The notes: generated by a model not told the origin, from the letters alone. 64,000 nt of DNA from Afipia sp049747295 (GCF_049747295.1 NZ_JBMHJM010000001.1:5298914-5362913); one strand, 5' to 3'; counted from the stretch's first letter, positions 52,321 through 60,739 are shown. Translations and numbers: made by a program.

Positions 52321-53325
52321 TCAGTGCAGTGTTTCTGCAGCCGCTTCATCGATCGCTGCCATCAAATGATCGGTTGAGGACTGTTGGATCATGTGGCCGG
52401 CTCCCGCGATACGATAAAATTTGCTTTGCTTCACTTCGTCATGCAGCCTGCCTGACTGCTCATCGATATCGATCACGCGGTCATTTTCGCCTGCAAGAAT
52501 GATCGTCGGCATCGCAAGTTCGTTGTATGTCTTTGCGGACGCAAATGCGGCGGGGATCATCAACGCCGTTTCCGCTGCGCCGGCGCGGATCTGTGATGGC
52601 CGGACGGCCATTTCCTTAGGAAAGCCAGCAAACTTCTCGGGAACCGATCGCGGCCCGAACATCTTGCGCAACATGGCCGGCCACAGCAACCGGCTGGCGA
52701 TCGGTGAGATGGTGGCGCTGAAGATATCGCCAAGCCCCGGTATAGCGGGGGCCGACAAGGCCGCTACGTCGAAGCGCGCAGTTGGAAAGTAATATCCCGA
52801 TGCCAGCACCAGCGCCTCGACAAAAGAAGGATGCCTGGTCGCGAGGGCTACGGCGACAGACGCTCCCCACGAATGTCCAAGCACGATCGCCTTCTGGACA
52901 TTCAGCTGATCAAATGCCTTCATGAACAGATCCGCTTGCGCCTCCGCGGTCCAAACGACATTCCGGGGGCGCAAGCTATGTCCAAATCCTGGGCGGTCGA
53001 ACACGATCACCCTGTAATTATCAGCCGCCAGATCAATCAGGCCGCTCGACTCGAAGTCCTGGATCATGCTGCCGTTGCCGTGAAACAGAACCAGCGGCCG
53101 GCCGTCTCCGCGTTCCACGTAATGCAGACGCACCCCGTCGATGTCGACGAATTGCCCCTGCGGGGGATTATCGCGCTGCGCCTTCTTGGCAAGCTGCCGG
53201 TTGACGATCGCCGTCGCCACCAGAACACCTGCTGCCGTAACGGCGGCGGTCGCTCCCGGATAGTTCCTCGCCACGGCGAGACAGTTTGATAGCAATGATG
53301 GGGATCGCCTGTGCGCAAGCGCCAT
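52321..53325 (-). CDS. Alpha/beta hydrolase with N-terminal membrane anchor
   Basis: About 334 aa from ATG 53325 (MALAHRRSPS); the frame is open to 53415. A membrane segment (AAVTAAGVLVATAIVNRQ) precedes the hydrolase fold. Features are LVLFHGNGS, nucleophile elbow GHSWGASVAV, Asp in AGENDRVID, His in AGAGHMIQQ. Probably an inner-membrane-anchored esterase or haloperoxidase-like enzyme. Substrate unknown. Confidence 0.85.
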   Translation of the reverse strand: MALAHRRSPSLLSNCLAVARNYPGATAAVTAAGVLVATAIVNRQLAKKAQRDNPPQGQFVDIDGVRLHYVERGDGRPLVLFHGNGSMIQDFESSGLIDLAADNYRVIVFDRPGFGHSLRPRNVVWTAEAQADLFMKAFDQLNVQKAIVLGHSWGASVAVALATRHPSFVEALVLASGYYFPTARFDVAALSAPAIPGLGDIFSATISPIASRLLWPAMLRKMFGPRSVPEKFAGFPKEMAVRPSQIRAGAAETALMIPAAFASAKTYNELAMPTIILAGENDRVIDIDEQSGRLHDEVKQSKFYRIAGAGHMIQQSSTDHLMAAIDEAAAETLH

Positions 53326-53525
53326 GTGCAGGACCTTGGTCGGACTGCACGATGACTCAGATATTGAGGAATGTTGCAGCACTGAGTGAATGGGCGAGAT
53401 GTCCGTTCGTTCCATTCCCGCAAACGCATGCGAATGATACTTTAGCTCTCTTCCTTGAATCTTAGATGATCAAGCATCATTTCGCGGCCATTCACCGCAG
53501 CAGGCGACTCATTCGTCTTGGCTGA

Positions 53526-53550
53526 GGAACTAACACGGTAACGAAAGGTT
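53526..53550 (+). promoter_or_regulatory. Candidate sigma-EcfG promoter for the PepSY-like gene
   Basis: GGAAC (53526-53530), 16 nt, GGTT (53547-53550): one mismatch to GGAAC-N16-CGTT. It lies 31 bp before the ATG at 53581. Confidence 0.4.
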
Positions 53551-53580
53551 ACGAGCGCTCCTACTCTCTTGGAGAACACA

Positions 53581-53898
53581 ATGAAACGCTCAATTCTCTT
53601 CGCCTGCATCGGTCTTCTTGCCGTGACGACAGCATCAGCTCAGAGTCCACCGGCGCAGTCGGGACCCAACAACAACGCGGTCAACAGCTCGGGGCAGAAC
53701 AATTCGAATGCACCTGTTGCGGGTCGCAACAGTTTTACGGAAGGCCAGGCCAAATCGAAAATCGAAGACGCCGGCTATACGAACGTCTCTGAACTTAAAA
53801 AGGATGACAACGGTGTTTGGCGTGGCAAGGCAAGCAAGAATGGCTCCTCCGCGGCGGTCAGCGTCGATTTCCAAGGCAACATCAACGCTGCAAAGTAA
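53581..53898 (+). CDS. Small secreted PepSY-like stress protein
   Basis: 105 aa: signal peptide (MKRSILFACIGLLAVTTASA), an Asn/Ser-rich linker and a C-terminal PepSY-like unit (AKSKIEDAGYTNVSELKKDD, VWRGKASKNG, VSVDFQGNI). Such proteins are periplasmic and often in the EcfG regulon. It is 14 bp before the next gene, likely one operon. Confidence 0.7.
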   Translation: MKRSILFACIGLLAVTTASAQSPPAQSGPNNNAVNSSGQNNSNAPVAGRNSFTEGQAKSKIEDAGYTNVSELKKDDNGVWRGKASKNGSSAAVSVDFQGNINAAK

Positions 53899-53912
53899 CG
53901 GGAGGATTCCAC

Positions 53913-54533
53913 ATGACCACTACAATTTCTCGACTTTACGATAATTATGCTGAAGCCCAAAAAGCCGTTCAGAACCTTGAAGCGGCCGGGGTGCCGCATT
54001 CCGACATCAGCATTGTATCCAATAATTCCGACAATTGGTTCAGCACTGACAAAAAGGTCGATCGCGACCACGATGGCGTCGACGATCGCGCCGAGGGAGC
54101 AGGAAAGGGCGCCGGCATCGGCGCAGGTGTTGGCGGCGCGGCTGGCTTGCTCGCTGGCCTTGGCTTGCTCGCGATCCCCGGGCTCGGACCAGTGGTTGCC
54201 GCCGGATGGCTGGCCGCAACGGCAGTCGGCGCCGCAGCGGGCGCCGCAACGGGTGGTATCGTAGGTGCACTCACGGAAGCTGGCGTTTCAGAAGAAGATG
54301 CGCATTCGTACGCCGAAGGTGTTCGACGCGGCGGCACGCTTGTCTCCGCACGCGTTCCGGAGGCAGATCGTTCTCGTCTTGACGCGGTTCTGAACCAGTC
54401 CGCCGTCAACTTGCGTGATCGCAGCGCGGCTTGGCAGAAATCGGGCTGGAAAACGTTCGATCCCGCCAGCAAGCCGTATGGTGCTGATGAAGTGCGCAAA
54501 GAACGCCAGCTCTACGGCGGCAGCCTTCGCTAA
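53913..54533 (+). CDS. General stress protein with glycine-zipper membrane region
   Basis: 206 aa from ATG 53913 (MTTTISRLYD), preceded by GGGAGGA. N-terminal domain has the general-stress-protein-17M-like pattern (YDNYAEAQKAVQNLEAAGVP, then HSDISIVSNN); a central Gly/Ala-rich zipper of about 65 residues could insert in membranes; the C-terminal part has GVRRGGTLVSARVPEADRSR. Second gene after the PepSY-like protein. Confidence 0.75.
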   Translation: MTTTISRLYDNYAEAQKAVQNLEAAGVPHSDISIVSNNSDNWFSTDKKVDRDHDGVDDRAEGAGKGAGIGAGVGGAAGLLAGLGLLAIPGLGPVVAAGWLAATAVGAAAGAATGGIVGALTEAGVSEEDAHSYAEGVRRGGTLVSARVPEADRSRLDAVLNQSAVNLRDRSAAWQKSGWKTFDPASKPYGADEVRKERQLYGGSLR

Positions 54534-54544
54534 TCGCTTATGAG

Positions 54545-54573
54545 ACGGCCCGCTTCGGCGGGCCGTTCTTTTA
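54545..54573 (+). terminator. Intrinsic terminator
   Basis: ACGGCCCGC-TTCG-GCGGGCCGT followed by TCTTTTA: a 9-bp stem with a UUCG tetraloop directly after the general stress gene. Confidence 0.85.
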
Positions 54574-54954
54574 AGCCAATCAGCACGATCGCGTTTCGCT
54601 TCATCGCGTGCACGTGCGGCCATTCGCCCCCTCGCGATCCTGTGGGTCTCTTCTCAAAGAATGCCGGTGTGCTGGCCAAGCGCTTCGCTGCGGCGAAGAA
54701 GTCGGGCGCGGTCTTCTTGTAGCGTCTGCAGAGCAGGCGCGTCCTTTAAGGTGTCTGTGTGCTGCACTCCGCCGGAAACAGACATACACGGATCAGTTGG
54801 GGACCGGTCATAATAGGTATTTAGCCCTACGACAGCGCACTAAAGGGGAAATCTCGGGATACAGCCAATCCTCACCAAGTTTTCCGCTGACAGCTTCTTT
54901 ACTATATGGTCTTCCGAAGCACGCTCAGCTTCCAAAGGAAGGCCCTAGATGTCC
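54574..54954. other. Gap between terminator and truncated RsbQ copy
   Basis: About 380 bp. A frame ending SKNAGVLAKRFAAAKKSGAV (stop near 54722) looks coding but has no start; it may be a remnant of a small basic protein. Confidence 0.3.
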
Positions 54955-55422
54955 GTTGCCACGAGGAATAACGTCCAAGTCAGGGGAAGTGGCGACAAAG
55001 CGATGGCCTTCGCCCATGGCTTTGGCTGTGACCAAAACATGTGGCGTCTCGTTTCGCCGGCTTTTGAAAACGATTTCAAAACAGTCTTGTTCGATCATGT
55101 AGGAGCGGGAAGTTCCGATCTCTCGGCGTACGACAACAAGAAGTATGCGAGTCTGTCGGGGTATGCCGACGATCTGATTGAAATTATTCGCGGGCAAAAT
55201 CTGGCGAAGGTCATTTTCGTCGGTCACTCCGTCAGTGCAATGATCGGAGTTCTCGCATCGATCAAGGCTCCCGAATTGTTTGATCGCCTGGTAATGGTTG
55301 GGCCTTCCGCAAGGTATACCGACGATGGCGAATACGTAGCGGCGACCAGTCAACTGCGGCGCTTTGCCATCGTGCCGGCTGCAACGTCGGCTGCGTGGCA
55401 ATGGGGCATCTGCTTTCATTAA
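54949..55422 (+). pseudogene. RsbQ-like hydrolase, second copy, truncated
   Basis: The first about 130 residues are very similar to the intact protein at 40273 (RNNVQVRGSG, AFAHGFGCDQNMWR, GHSVSAMIGVLAS). After TDDGEYVAA (about 55345) the likeness stops and 25 unrelated residues lead to a stop. The cap, the catalytic Asp and His are missing, so it cannot be an active triad enzyme. No PAS kinase follows. Confidence 0.8.
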
Positions 55423-55589
55423 GGTCGCGGACGCCAGACACCGACGAAAAATAGACGGTTCGATAGTGGAGTAAAACTTCCGGACTTTTTTGAATGCGAT
55501 GGGAGATTGATTCCAGGCAACCTTTCCACGTTCTCGATGTTATCATCGCGCAACGGAACCGGGTTGACTGGCAGTTGCTTAAAAAGCCG

Positions 55590-55618
55590 CTCGGCGTAAC
55601 GCCCGTGCGGCTTTTTTT
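55590..55618 (+). terminator. Terminator-like hairpin before small gene
   Basis: AAAAAGCCGC-TC-GGCG-TAA-CGCC-CGT-GCGGCTTTTTTT forms a stem with an internal bulge and long T-run. It precedes the 59-aa gene by about 25 bp, so it may be an attenuator, or terminate a short upstream RNA. Confidence 0.6.
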
Positions 55619-55641
55619 CTTTCGATGAGAGGGAGGATGAC

Positions 55642-55821
55642 ATGCCGAATGACAAGGCGCTAAAGCCCGATGATTTTCCGATTGAGGTCGAGGGCGAGAA
55701 ACTCGTAACTGCGGACGGCAAGCCAATTGCCAAGGCACAAGCACCTGCGGTCGCGGAAGATCTGGCGGACCGTCTCAATGAAGATGAGTACCGCAAAGAA
55801 CAGGATAAATGGTCGGCCTGA
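55642..55821 (+). CDS. Conserved hypothetical protein, 59 aa
   Basis: MPNDKALKPDDFPIEVEGEK, then LVTADGKPIAKAQAPAVAED and a charged tail. GGGAGGATGAC precedes ATG 55642. An acidic protein typical of the family Nitrobacteraceae; function unknown. Confidence 0.65.
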   Translation: MPNDKALKPDDFPIEVEGEKLVTADGKPIAKAQAPAVAEDLADRLNEDEYRKEQDKWSA

Positions 55822-55968
55822 CACCGGACACATCAATTGATCGATGCTGTTTACAGATTTGAGCAGGAGTGTGTCCGGCACCCCTTACACTCAACGGCGT
55901 CGCAAGCGGTCGCGCTACTTTTTTGGCGTGCTGGCCTCGACTGTCATCGCCTGCCTGGAAGGCCACAG

Positions 55969-56208
55969 CTAATCGACCTTAATGCGGGCGGTAGGCTTGA
56001 TGTGGATCTCAAAAAGCGGGTTCTTAAATTCGTCCGCGACCTGCATACACCAGTCTTGACCTGGCTTGAGGTCGCCATCCAATTCCTTCAAAAGCTCGCC
56101 CGCTGAGGTGGTCGCCTCATGCCACGCTGCCTGGATATCGGGAAGTTCGAGACCGTCTAGATCGAATCTTTGATGAACATGGCGCACGTGAAAGAAATAA
56201 AGAGGCAT
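55969..56208 (-). CDS. DUF6894 family protein
   Basis: 79 aa, MPLYFFHVRHVHQRFDLDGL, then LPDIQAAWHEATTSAGELLK. This is the DUF6894 pattern (aromatic start, D-x-x-G, Leu-x-Asp, Ala-rich helix). Cytosolic, unknown function. Start taken at the second ATG (56208). Confidence 0.75.
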   Translation of the reverse strand: MPLYFFHVRHVHQRFDLDGLELPDIQAAWHEATTSAGELLKELDGDLKPGQDWCMQVADEFKNPLFEIHIKPTARIKVD

Positions 56209-56337
56209 CATAAAAAGCTCCGTCGGAACTCGGACATGCACTCGCTCGAAGCAAATGCACTCCAATCTCCGAAAGCAAGGGGTGTTGCGTACACACGGCG
56301 TCGCTTTGCTAAGCGAAAATGGATCACGACCCTTGGG

Positions 56338-56766
56338 CTACTCAACGATTTCAACAATACGTCGAGTTCGAGGTTCGACGAGCACAGTCCGGCCATTCAC
56401 GACCGTGTAACGGTATTCGCGGGCTCCATACTCTGGCGGAACGTCGTAGTAAGTAACTCCATCTGCCGGTAGTTCTGCGCCAACGACCACATCGTGCGAA
56501 TAAGTATAAGATGGCCGACGTTGTTCAACGACGTAGCTGCGAAAGCGAGGGCGCTCATCTACGCCTAAGACACCGGCAACGCCCCCGGCGACTCCGCCCA
56601 GAACGCCGCCAACAACGGCTCCAACCGGTCCTGCTGCGCGTTCTCCTTCGCGGGCACCGCGGTCGACGCCGCCCGGCACACCTTGTGCACTTGCTGTAAG
56701 AGGAGTCGCAAGAGGAACGATCGCGGTTGCGAGGATGAGCGTGAATTTAGCGTATGAACGAAACAT
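56338..56766 (-). CDS. DUF1236-type secreted protein with glycine zipper
   Basis: 142 aa. Signal peptide MFRSYAKFTLILATAIVPLA...ASA, a glycine-zipper (GPVGAVVGGVLGGVAGGVAG), then a C-terminal DUF1236-like module: VVVGAELPADGVTYYDVPPE, YRYTVVNGRTVLVEPRTRRI. Periplasmic or outer-membrane associated. Start at ATG 56766; the longer frame upstream lacks a signal. Confidence 0.75.
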   Translation of the reverse strand: MFRSYAKFTLILATAIVPLATPLTASAQGVPGGVDRGAREGERAAGPVGAVVGGVLGGVAGGVAGVLGVDERPRFRSYVVEQRRPSYTYSHDVVVGAELPADGVTYYDVPPEYGAREYRYTVVNGRTVLVEPRTRRIVEIVE

Positions 56767-56795
56767 TTGGTTCTCCCAATGAATTGTGAAGGACG

Positions 56796-56820
56796 AACAG
56801 GCTTGTGTTGGATCTGTTCC
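56796..56820 (-). promoter_or_regulatory. Candidate sigma-EcfG promoter for the DUF1236 gene
   Basis: On the minus strand GGAAC (56820-56816), 16 nt, TGTT (56799-56796). One mismatch to the -10 CGTT. It lies about 30 bp before the start. Confidence 0.4.
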
Positions 56821-57016
56821 GGACGCGCTCGCCGGTTTGCCCATAATCTCCAACACCTGTTGAAGTCGTTGATTTGCCGCTTTTCGTCGTGTCTCAGCAG
56901 GCCTTTCCTTTGACTTAGTCGCATTCCGGTCCTGGGACGTGTCCTCAGTATCTGGTTCGCGGCGATGGAGGCCGTTGAGTGTCATGAAAGGTTCTGGTTT
57001 TTCGTTTTCTCCAACA

Positions 57017-57040
57017 GAAAGCCCCCGCAAATGCGGGGGC
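57017..57040 (-). terminator. Terminator of the csbD-like gene
   Basis: GCCCCCGC-AAAT-GCGGGGGC, followed on the minus strand by TTTC, about 22 bp after the csbD stop. Confidence 0.75.
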
Positions 57041-57062
57041 CAGTGTATGACGCTGAAAATAG

Positions 57063-57279
57063 TTAGAGGGGCTTCTTGAGGGCGTCCGCAGTCTTATCAA
57101 CGGCCTCTTTTGTCGTGTTCTTCGCGTCGCCCGATAATTTCTGAGCGTCGCCTTTGAGTTCTGGCGCCGCGCCTTCCGATTTCAATTTCTCGGATCCGAC
57201 GACACTGCCGACGCCTTGCTTAGCCTTGCCGAGAGCCTCATTAGCCAAACCCGCAGCTTTTATCTGTATTCCCGCTCAT
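57063..57279 (-). pseudogene. csbD: CsbD-like stress protein with N-terminal frameshift
   Basis: From TTG 57248 the frame gives LANEALGKAKQGVGSVVGSE, then LKGDAQKLSGDAKNTTKEAV, a normal CsbD body. The natural start of the family is found just upstream in another frame: ATG 57279 reads MSGNTDK and then goes out of frame. A small deletion at about 57258-57264 would explain both. Translation could still begin at TTG 57248 to give 61 aa. CsbD proteins are general-stress proteins. Confidence 0.7.
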
Positions 57280-57311
57280 GTCCGTAACTATCTGTTTGTG
57301 TGTAGGTCCGA

Positions 57312-57336
57312 ACATCGCGAGAGTACGTTTGTTCCG
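57312..57336 (-). promoter_or_regulatory. Candidate sigma-EcfG promoter for csbD
   Basis: On the minus strand GGAAC is followed after 16 nt by TGTT (within about 57312-57336), one mismatch to the consensus, and lies about 35 bp before ATG 57279. Confidence 0.4.
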
Positions 57337-57408
57337 AACATGCTGGCCACTCGTAAGACCGCCCGGATTATGACTCGCATTTCATATTGGGACAGAGCGA
57401 GCGGGCAG

Positions 57409-57433
57409 GGAACAGCAGGAACAACGGTTCGTT
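57409..57433 (+). promoter_or_regulatory. Sigma-EcfG promoter for the DUF3309 gene
   Basis: GGAAC (57409-57413), exactly 16 nt, CGTT (57430-57433): full match to the EcfG consensus of alphaproteobacteria, 45 bp before the DUF3309 ATG. Confidence 0.75.
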
Positions 57434-57477
57434 TCGTGATGAGAATGGAGCGATAAACGCTCTTGGAGGACACAGCG

Positions 57478-57564
57478 ATGGATACCACCACGCTTTTGAT
57501 CATCGTTCTTCTGATACTACTGCTCGGCGGCGGCGGCTGGTATGGCCGTGGTCGTTGGTACTGA
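57478..57564 (+). CDS. DUF3309 family tiny membrane protein
   Basis: 28 aa: MDTTTLLIIVLLILLLGGGG ending WYGRGRWY. This is the full-length DUF3309 pattern (hydrophobic helix, Gly run, aromatic-basic tail). GGAGGACAC is the ribosome binding site. The EcfG promoter upstream marks it as a general-stress gene. Inner membrane; function unknown. Confidence 0.88.
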   Translation: MDTTTLLIIVLLILLLGGGGWYGRGRWY

Positions 57565-58019
57565 ATGGCAAGGCCAGCATCTGGCTTTCGTCTTGCCTGT
57601 TGTCAGTCGGTCCAACAGGCCTTCCATCGCAAAGCGACCGGAGGCAAATTTACCGAGCGTGAGGCGCTTAGGCGAGCTCGCTAGCTATGAGCAAAACGGC
57701 GCGCGTTGTTCGTTCAGCCGTCATCATCTGCAGTTTTATGTTAACGGTGGCGCGACGATGAGCCGCGCCGCGGCTGAGGAGATCAAGCTCCCACGCGGGT
57801 GACGTGCGAGGTCGTCCGCGAGATGGTCACCCTGCATGGCACGCTGGCAGAACATGATCGACGCCCTAAAAAGTGCTCCCAAAGTTGATCACCCTGGTGA
57901 GACCTCTTGTCGCGCGCGCGTTCGTGCGAAGCTTCTGACCATGAGGGGCCAACTGCTACCGGATGGACGAGGATTGCAAACTTTTCGGCCCCTGGTCTGT
58001 TGCGGCTAACGTTTAATGC
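57565..58019. other. Gene-free stretch
   Basis: About 450 bp with overlapping weak frames on both strands and no family likeness. The EcfG promoter of the YidB gene begins at its end. Confidence 0.4.
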
Positions 58020-58044
58020 GGAACCCACGCAGGAATGGAACGTT
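58020..58044 (+). promoter_or_regulatory. Sigma-EcfG promoter for the YidB-GlsB operon
   Basis: GGAAC (58020-58024), 16 nt, CGTT (58041-58044): full consensus, 34 bp before the ATG at 58078. Confidence 0.75.
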
Positions 58045-58077
58045 GCCGCCGCAGTCATTCAGCGTCAGGAGCTAAAC

Positions 58078-58530
58078 ATGTCACGCGGTTTCCCATCGAT
58101 GACGGCGTTGTTGGGTTTGCTCGCTCTGGCGGGTTATCAGAATAGGGACAAGCTCGCGGAGTTGCTGAAGGGCGCGGGCAATACCCAGCCCGGTGCGAGC
58201 AACGAGAAGGGACCGTTGGATGGCGTGCTTGGTAATTTGAGTGGCGGCCTCGCGGGTACTGGGATCGGAGGGCTCTTGGGCGGCGGGCTCCAAGAACTAC
58301 TCGAGCGCTTCAAACAGAACGGTCAGGGAGATGCCGCAGAGTCTTGGATAAATAAGGGACCTAATAAAGAGCTTCCGGCCCCTCAACTTAAGCAGGCCAT
58401 TGGTCCGGACGTGTTAGCCGCGCTGGAGCAGCAAACTGGCCTGTCGCAACAGGAACTTTTGGCGCGACTGTCACGCGAGCTTCCTACGGCTGTCGACCAA
58501 TATACGCCTGACGGCCGTCTTCCCTACTAG
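58078..58530 (+). CDS. YidB/DUF937 family protein
   Basis: 150 aa from ATG 58078 (MSRGFPSMTALLG), after AGGAG. Gly-rich central region (GGLAGTGIGGLLGGGLQELL), then QNGQGDAAESWINKGPNKEL, the family hallmark GNxxVAxSWI-like, and DVLAALEQQTGLSQQELLAR, ending YTPDGRLP. Members are small stress-associated proteins. It heads an EcfG-controlled operon with the GlsB-like gene 26 bp downstream. Confidence 0.85.
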   Translation: MSRGFPSMTALLGLLALAGYQNRDKLAELLKGAGNTQPGASNEKGPLDGVLGNLSGGLAGTGIGGLLGGGLQELLERFKQNGQGDAAESWINKGPNKELPAPQLKQAIGPDVLAALEQQTGLSQQELLARLSRELPTAVDQYTPDGRLPY

Positions 58531-58556
58531 ACAATAAATAGCGAAAGGATCTGCGC

Positions 58557-58817
58557 ATGGGCATTATATGGACAATCATCATTGGGTTCATAGCCGGCGT
58601 TATCGCGAAGTTCATAATGCCAGGAGACAACGAGCCGACTGGTTTCATTCTCACAGCCATTTTGGGAATCGTGGGAGCGTTTGTTGCGACGTTTCTTGGC
58701 CAAACACTCGGTTGGTATCGTCCAGGTGAGGGGGCGGGGCTGATCGGCGCCGTGGTCGGCGCCATTATCGTTTTGCTTGTTTATGGCATGATCGCAGGAC
58801 GTCGACGCGTTGTCTAA
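58557..58817 (+). CDS. GlsB/YeaQ/YmgE family membrane protein
   Basis: 86 aa: MGIIWTIIIGFIAGVIAKFI, GDNEPTGFILTAILGIVGAF, then a third helix. This is the complete transglycosylase-associated (GlsB/YeaQ/YmgE) family pattern, three short membrane helices with Gly-rich turns and the PGDN-P-G loop. A stress-induced inner-membrane protein, likely co-transcribed with the YidB-like gene. Confidence 0.92.
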   Translation: MGIIWTIIIGFIAGVIAKFIMPGDNEPTGFILTAILGIVGAFVATFLGQTLGWYRPGEGAGLIGAVVGAIIVLLVYGMIAGRRRVV

Positions 58818-58835
58818 TGGAGCGCAAGTCGAACA

Positions 58836-58967
58836 ATGGGCTATTTGCAAAACGGGATTGAACACCTTAATCAGCTGGCATCGTTACTATCGATAGCGGT
58901 ACCTTTTCTGATCGCGAGTATCGCCGGTTGGTGCGTGGGCAGTCTCATCCATTGCTTCCGCCGATAA
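58836..58967 (+). CDS. Small membrane protein, 43 aa
   Basis: MGYLQNGIEHLNQLASLLSI, then VPFLIASIAGWCVGSLIHCF. One membrane helix. It lies 18 bp after the GlsB-like gene and may belong to the same operon. Confidence 0.45.
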   Translation: MGYLQNGIEHLNQLASLLSIAVPFLIASIAGWCVGSLIHCFRR

Positions 58968-59060
58968 CGCCGAAGAGAACCGGGCTACACCATCGGCACT
59001 GATATCAACGGCAGGCCAATCGATCCCAACTACCCATGGAATAAGGGCGCGGCGCTGGGC

Positions 59061-59252
59061 CTAGTCACCGTGCTTCTTGTTTTGGATGTAGTCCTCGACT
59101 GCTGAGACCCCTACACCAACCGCGCGCACAGCTTTTTGAAGCTCTTCCTCTGTGCACCGCAGACGATCGGTCCAGTACTTCACTTCATGGGGCTCATCGA
59201 TATTGACCTTACCCCGGTCCGGCGCTCCTCGATTATTTCGGTCGTCTGGCAT
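59061..59252 (-). CDS. DUF3606 family protein
   Basis: 63 aa: MPDDRNNRGAPDRGKVNIDE, HEVKYWTDRLRCTEEELQKA, then VRAVG-x6-VEDYI. This is the whole DUF3606 domain. AAGGAGGAAGC precedes the start. Common in Nitrobacteraceae; soluble, function unknown. Confidence 0.85.
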   Translation of the reverse strand: MPDDRNNRGAPDRGKVNIDEPHEVKYWTDRLRCTEEELQKAVRAVGVGVSAVEDYIQNKKHGD

Positions 59253-59385
59253 GGTGCTTCCTCCTTGGCCGAACTTGACAGTACTCCGATAGGCCAGGGC
59301 AGAGCCAAAAGTTCACAGCCTGGGAAGCGTCGAGACATGCGCAGCTGTTCGTCGCGCCGCTCGGCAGCTAAACGCGACGATCTCC

Positions 59386-59715
59386 TTAGCGAGTGTAGTC
59401 GTCGCGGAGGTCTCGTCGCCGCGGTGATCTATTGAGCATCAACGCCAGCATGAAGCCTACGGCTCCTGCTACGAGTAGTGAACCGAGAGGTTGCTCCTTC
59501 ACAGTCGAGGCGAGTGCGCGGCTACCTTCCCGATAGTATTCGGTGCCGGTGTCCATCGCATCCTTCGCGATGTTACTCGCAGCTTCGCCAGCATCGCGCG
59601 CGACGTCTTTGGCCTGACCATAGAGGTCCTGCACAACACCGATTGCGGCATCGCCCGTTCCCTCGACTTTGCCTGCTGCATCATTTGCAGCGCCTGCGAT
59701 TCTATCGTTGTTCAT
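59386..59715 (-). CDS. ElaB/YqjD/CsbD-like membrane-anchored stress protein
   Basis: 109 aa. N-terminal CsbD-like part (MNNDRIAGAANDAAGKVEGT) and amphipathic helix, then a C-terminal YqjD-like anchor: VKEQPLGSLLVAGAVGFMLA and a basic tail. YqjD-type proteins tie ribosomes or DNA to the inner membrane in stationary phase in E. coli. AGGAGGATG before the start. Confidence 0.8.
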   Translation of the reverse strand: MNNDRIAGAANDAAGKVEGTGDAAIGVVQDLYGQAKDVARDAGEAASNIAKDAMDTGTEYYREGSRALASTVKEQPLGSLLVAGAVGFMLALMLNRSPRRRDLRDDYTR

Positions 59716-59937
59716 AGATCATCCTCCTGATGTGAAGGCTAACTGGCGTCGTTTTTTGGTTCCGTCGACCGGATCGGATCATCACCTCGGCGCAGATTTC
59801 CGAGACCGCTCTCCCAGTGTGCTCGCTGCTGGGCCCAGAGCAGACTAAGCGCCGACCGAAAACGTGTCGGGCCATGCTATCCTTGACGTTTCCTCGGCGT
59901 CGGCTGCGTAATTGTCCGCATGCCGCGTCAGCACAGC

Positions 59938-60465
59938 CTAATGCAGGGTGGCTTTCGTAGCGTCAGGGGATGCGGTGTCCACGGCTTCCTGTGTGATCTG
60001 CAGCATGCGCCGCGGTTCCTCGGCATATTGGGTAAATGCGTTCTGCCAGAACTCGCTGTAGGCCTGCTGCAAATCCGGAAGTGACTGGCAGCCCTGAATG
60101 GTCTTGATCAGACGCATCTGCTGGCGCGTCCGCTTGCCAAAGAACTCGAACCACTCATGGACGAAATTCTGAAGAAACATGCCTCCCTGCAGTTTCGTGC
60201 TTTCCGTCAGCGCGTTCTCGTTCAACTCGCTGGGATTTACGCGGCTAAATGAAAACTTTTCCGCAGATACGAGGGGAGTGCCCTGACTAACCCGCTCTGC
60301 AGATGCTTTGAGGGTACCCTGCGGGATCTTTTCCGTAGATTCGTCGCGCTTTCTCATCGTTTTCCGAGCGCCCTTATCGCTAGTTCTCGCAGATGCGTTG
60401 AGAGCTCGCTTCTTCATCGTTCCTCGAACCCCCTTATTGCTCTTTCTCTTTGATTTAGCTGTCAT
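59938..60465 (-). CDS. Phasin family protein
   Basis: About 175 aa from ATG 60465 (MTAKSKRKSN). A basic, Lys/Arg-rich N-terminal 60 residues is followed by the phasin_2-like helical domain (LQNFVHEWFEFFGKRTRQQM, then LPDLQQAYSEFWQNAFTQYA). Phasins coat polyhydroxybutyrate granules; the basic N-terminus is unusual and could bind nucleic acid, as in granule-DNA linkers. The ATG at 60528 lacks a ribosome binding site. Confidence 0.75.
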   Translation of the reverse strand: MTAKSKRKSNKGVRGTMKKRALNASARTSDKGARKTMRKRDESTEKIPQGTLKASAERVSQGTPLVSAEKFSFSRVNPSELNENALTESTKLQGGMFLQNFVHEWFEFFGKRTRQQMRLIKTIQGCQSLPDLQQAYSEFWQNAFTQYAEEPRRMLQITQEAVDTASPDATKATLH

Positions 60466-60739
60466 CGTCTTTCTTCTTCTCGGTTTGCTTTGAATCTTGA
60501 TCTCGTGCGCCGGACGATTGGCGGTCATTTCGTTACGCTACGGCACGCTCACGATCGCTTCTGTGGCATTGGCCGCCTCTGAGGAGAGTTGCCACCATCG
60601 CAATCGAAAGCTAACTGTTCTGTTCCCTACGGGACGATTGGTCGCGCCTTGTTCAATTACAGCGAGCGCCGTTCAAGCGCGTTCAACGCGTGGCTCGCGG
60701 GCAAGCGATCCTCAGGAGCGTCTATCAGGCCCCGGAAAC

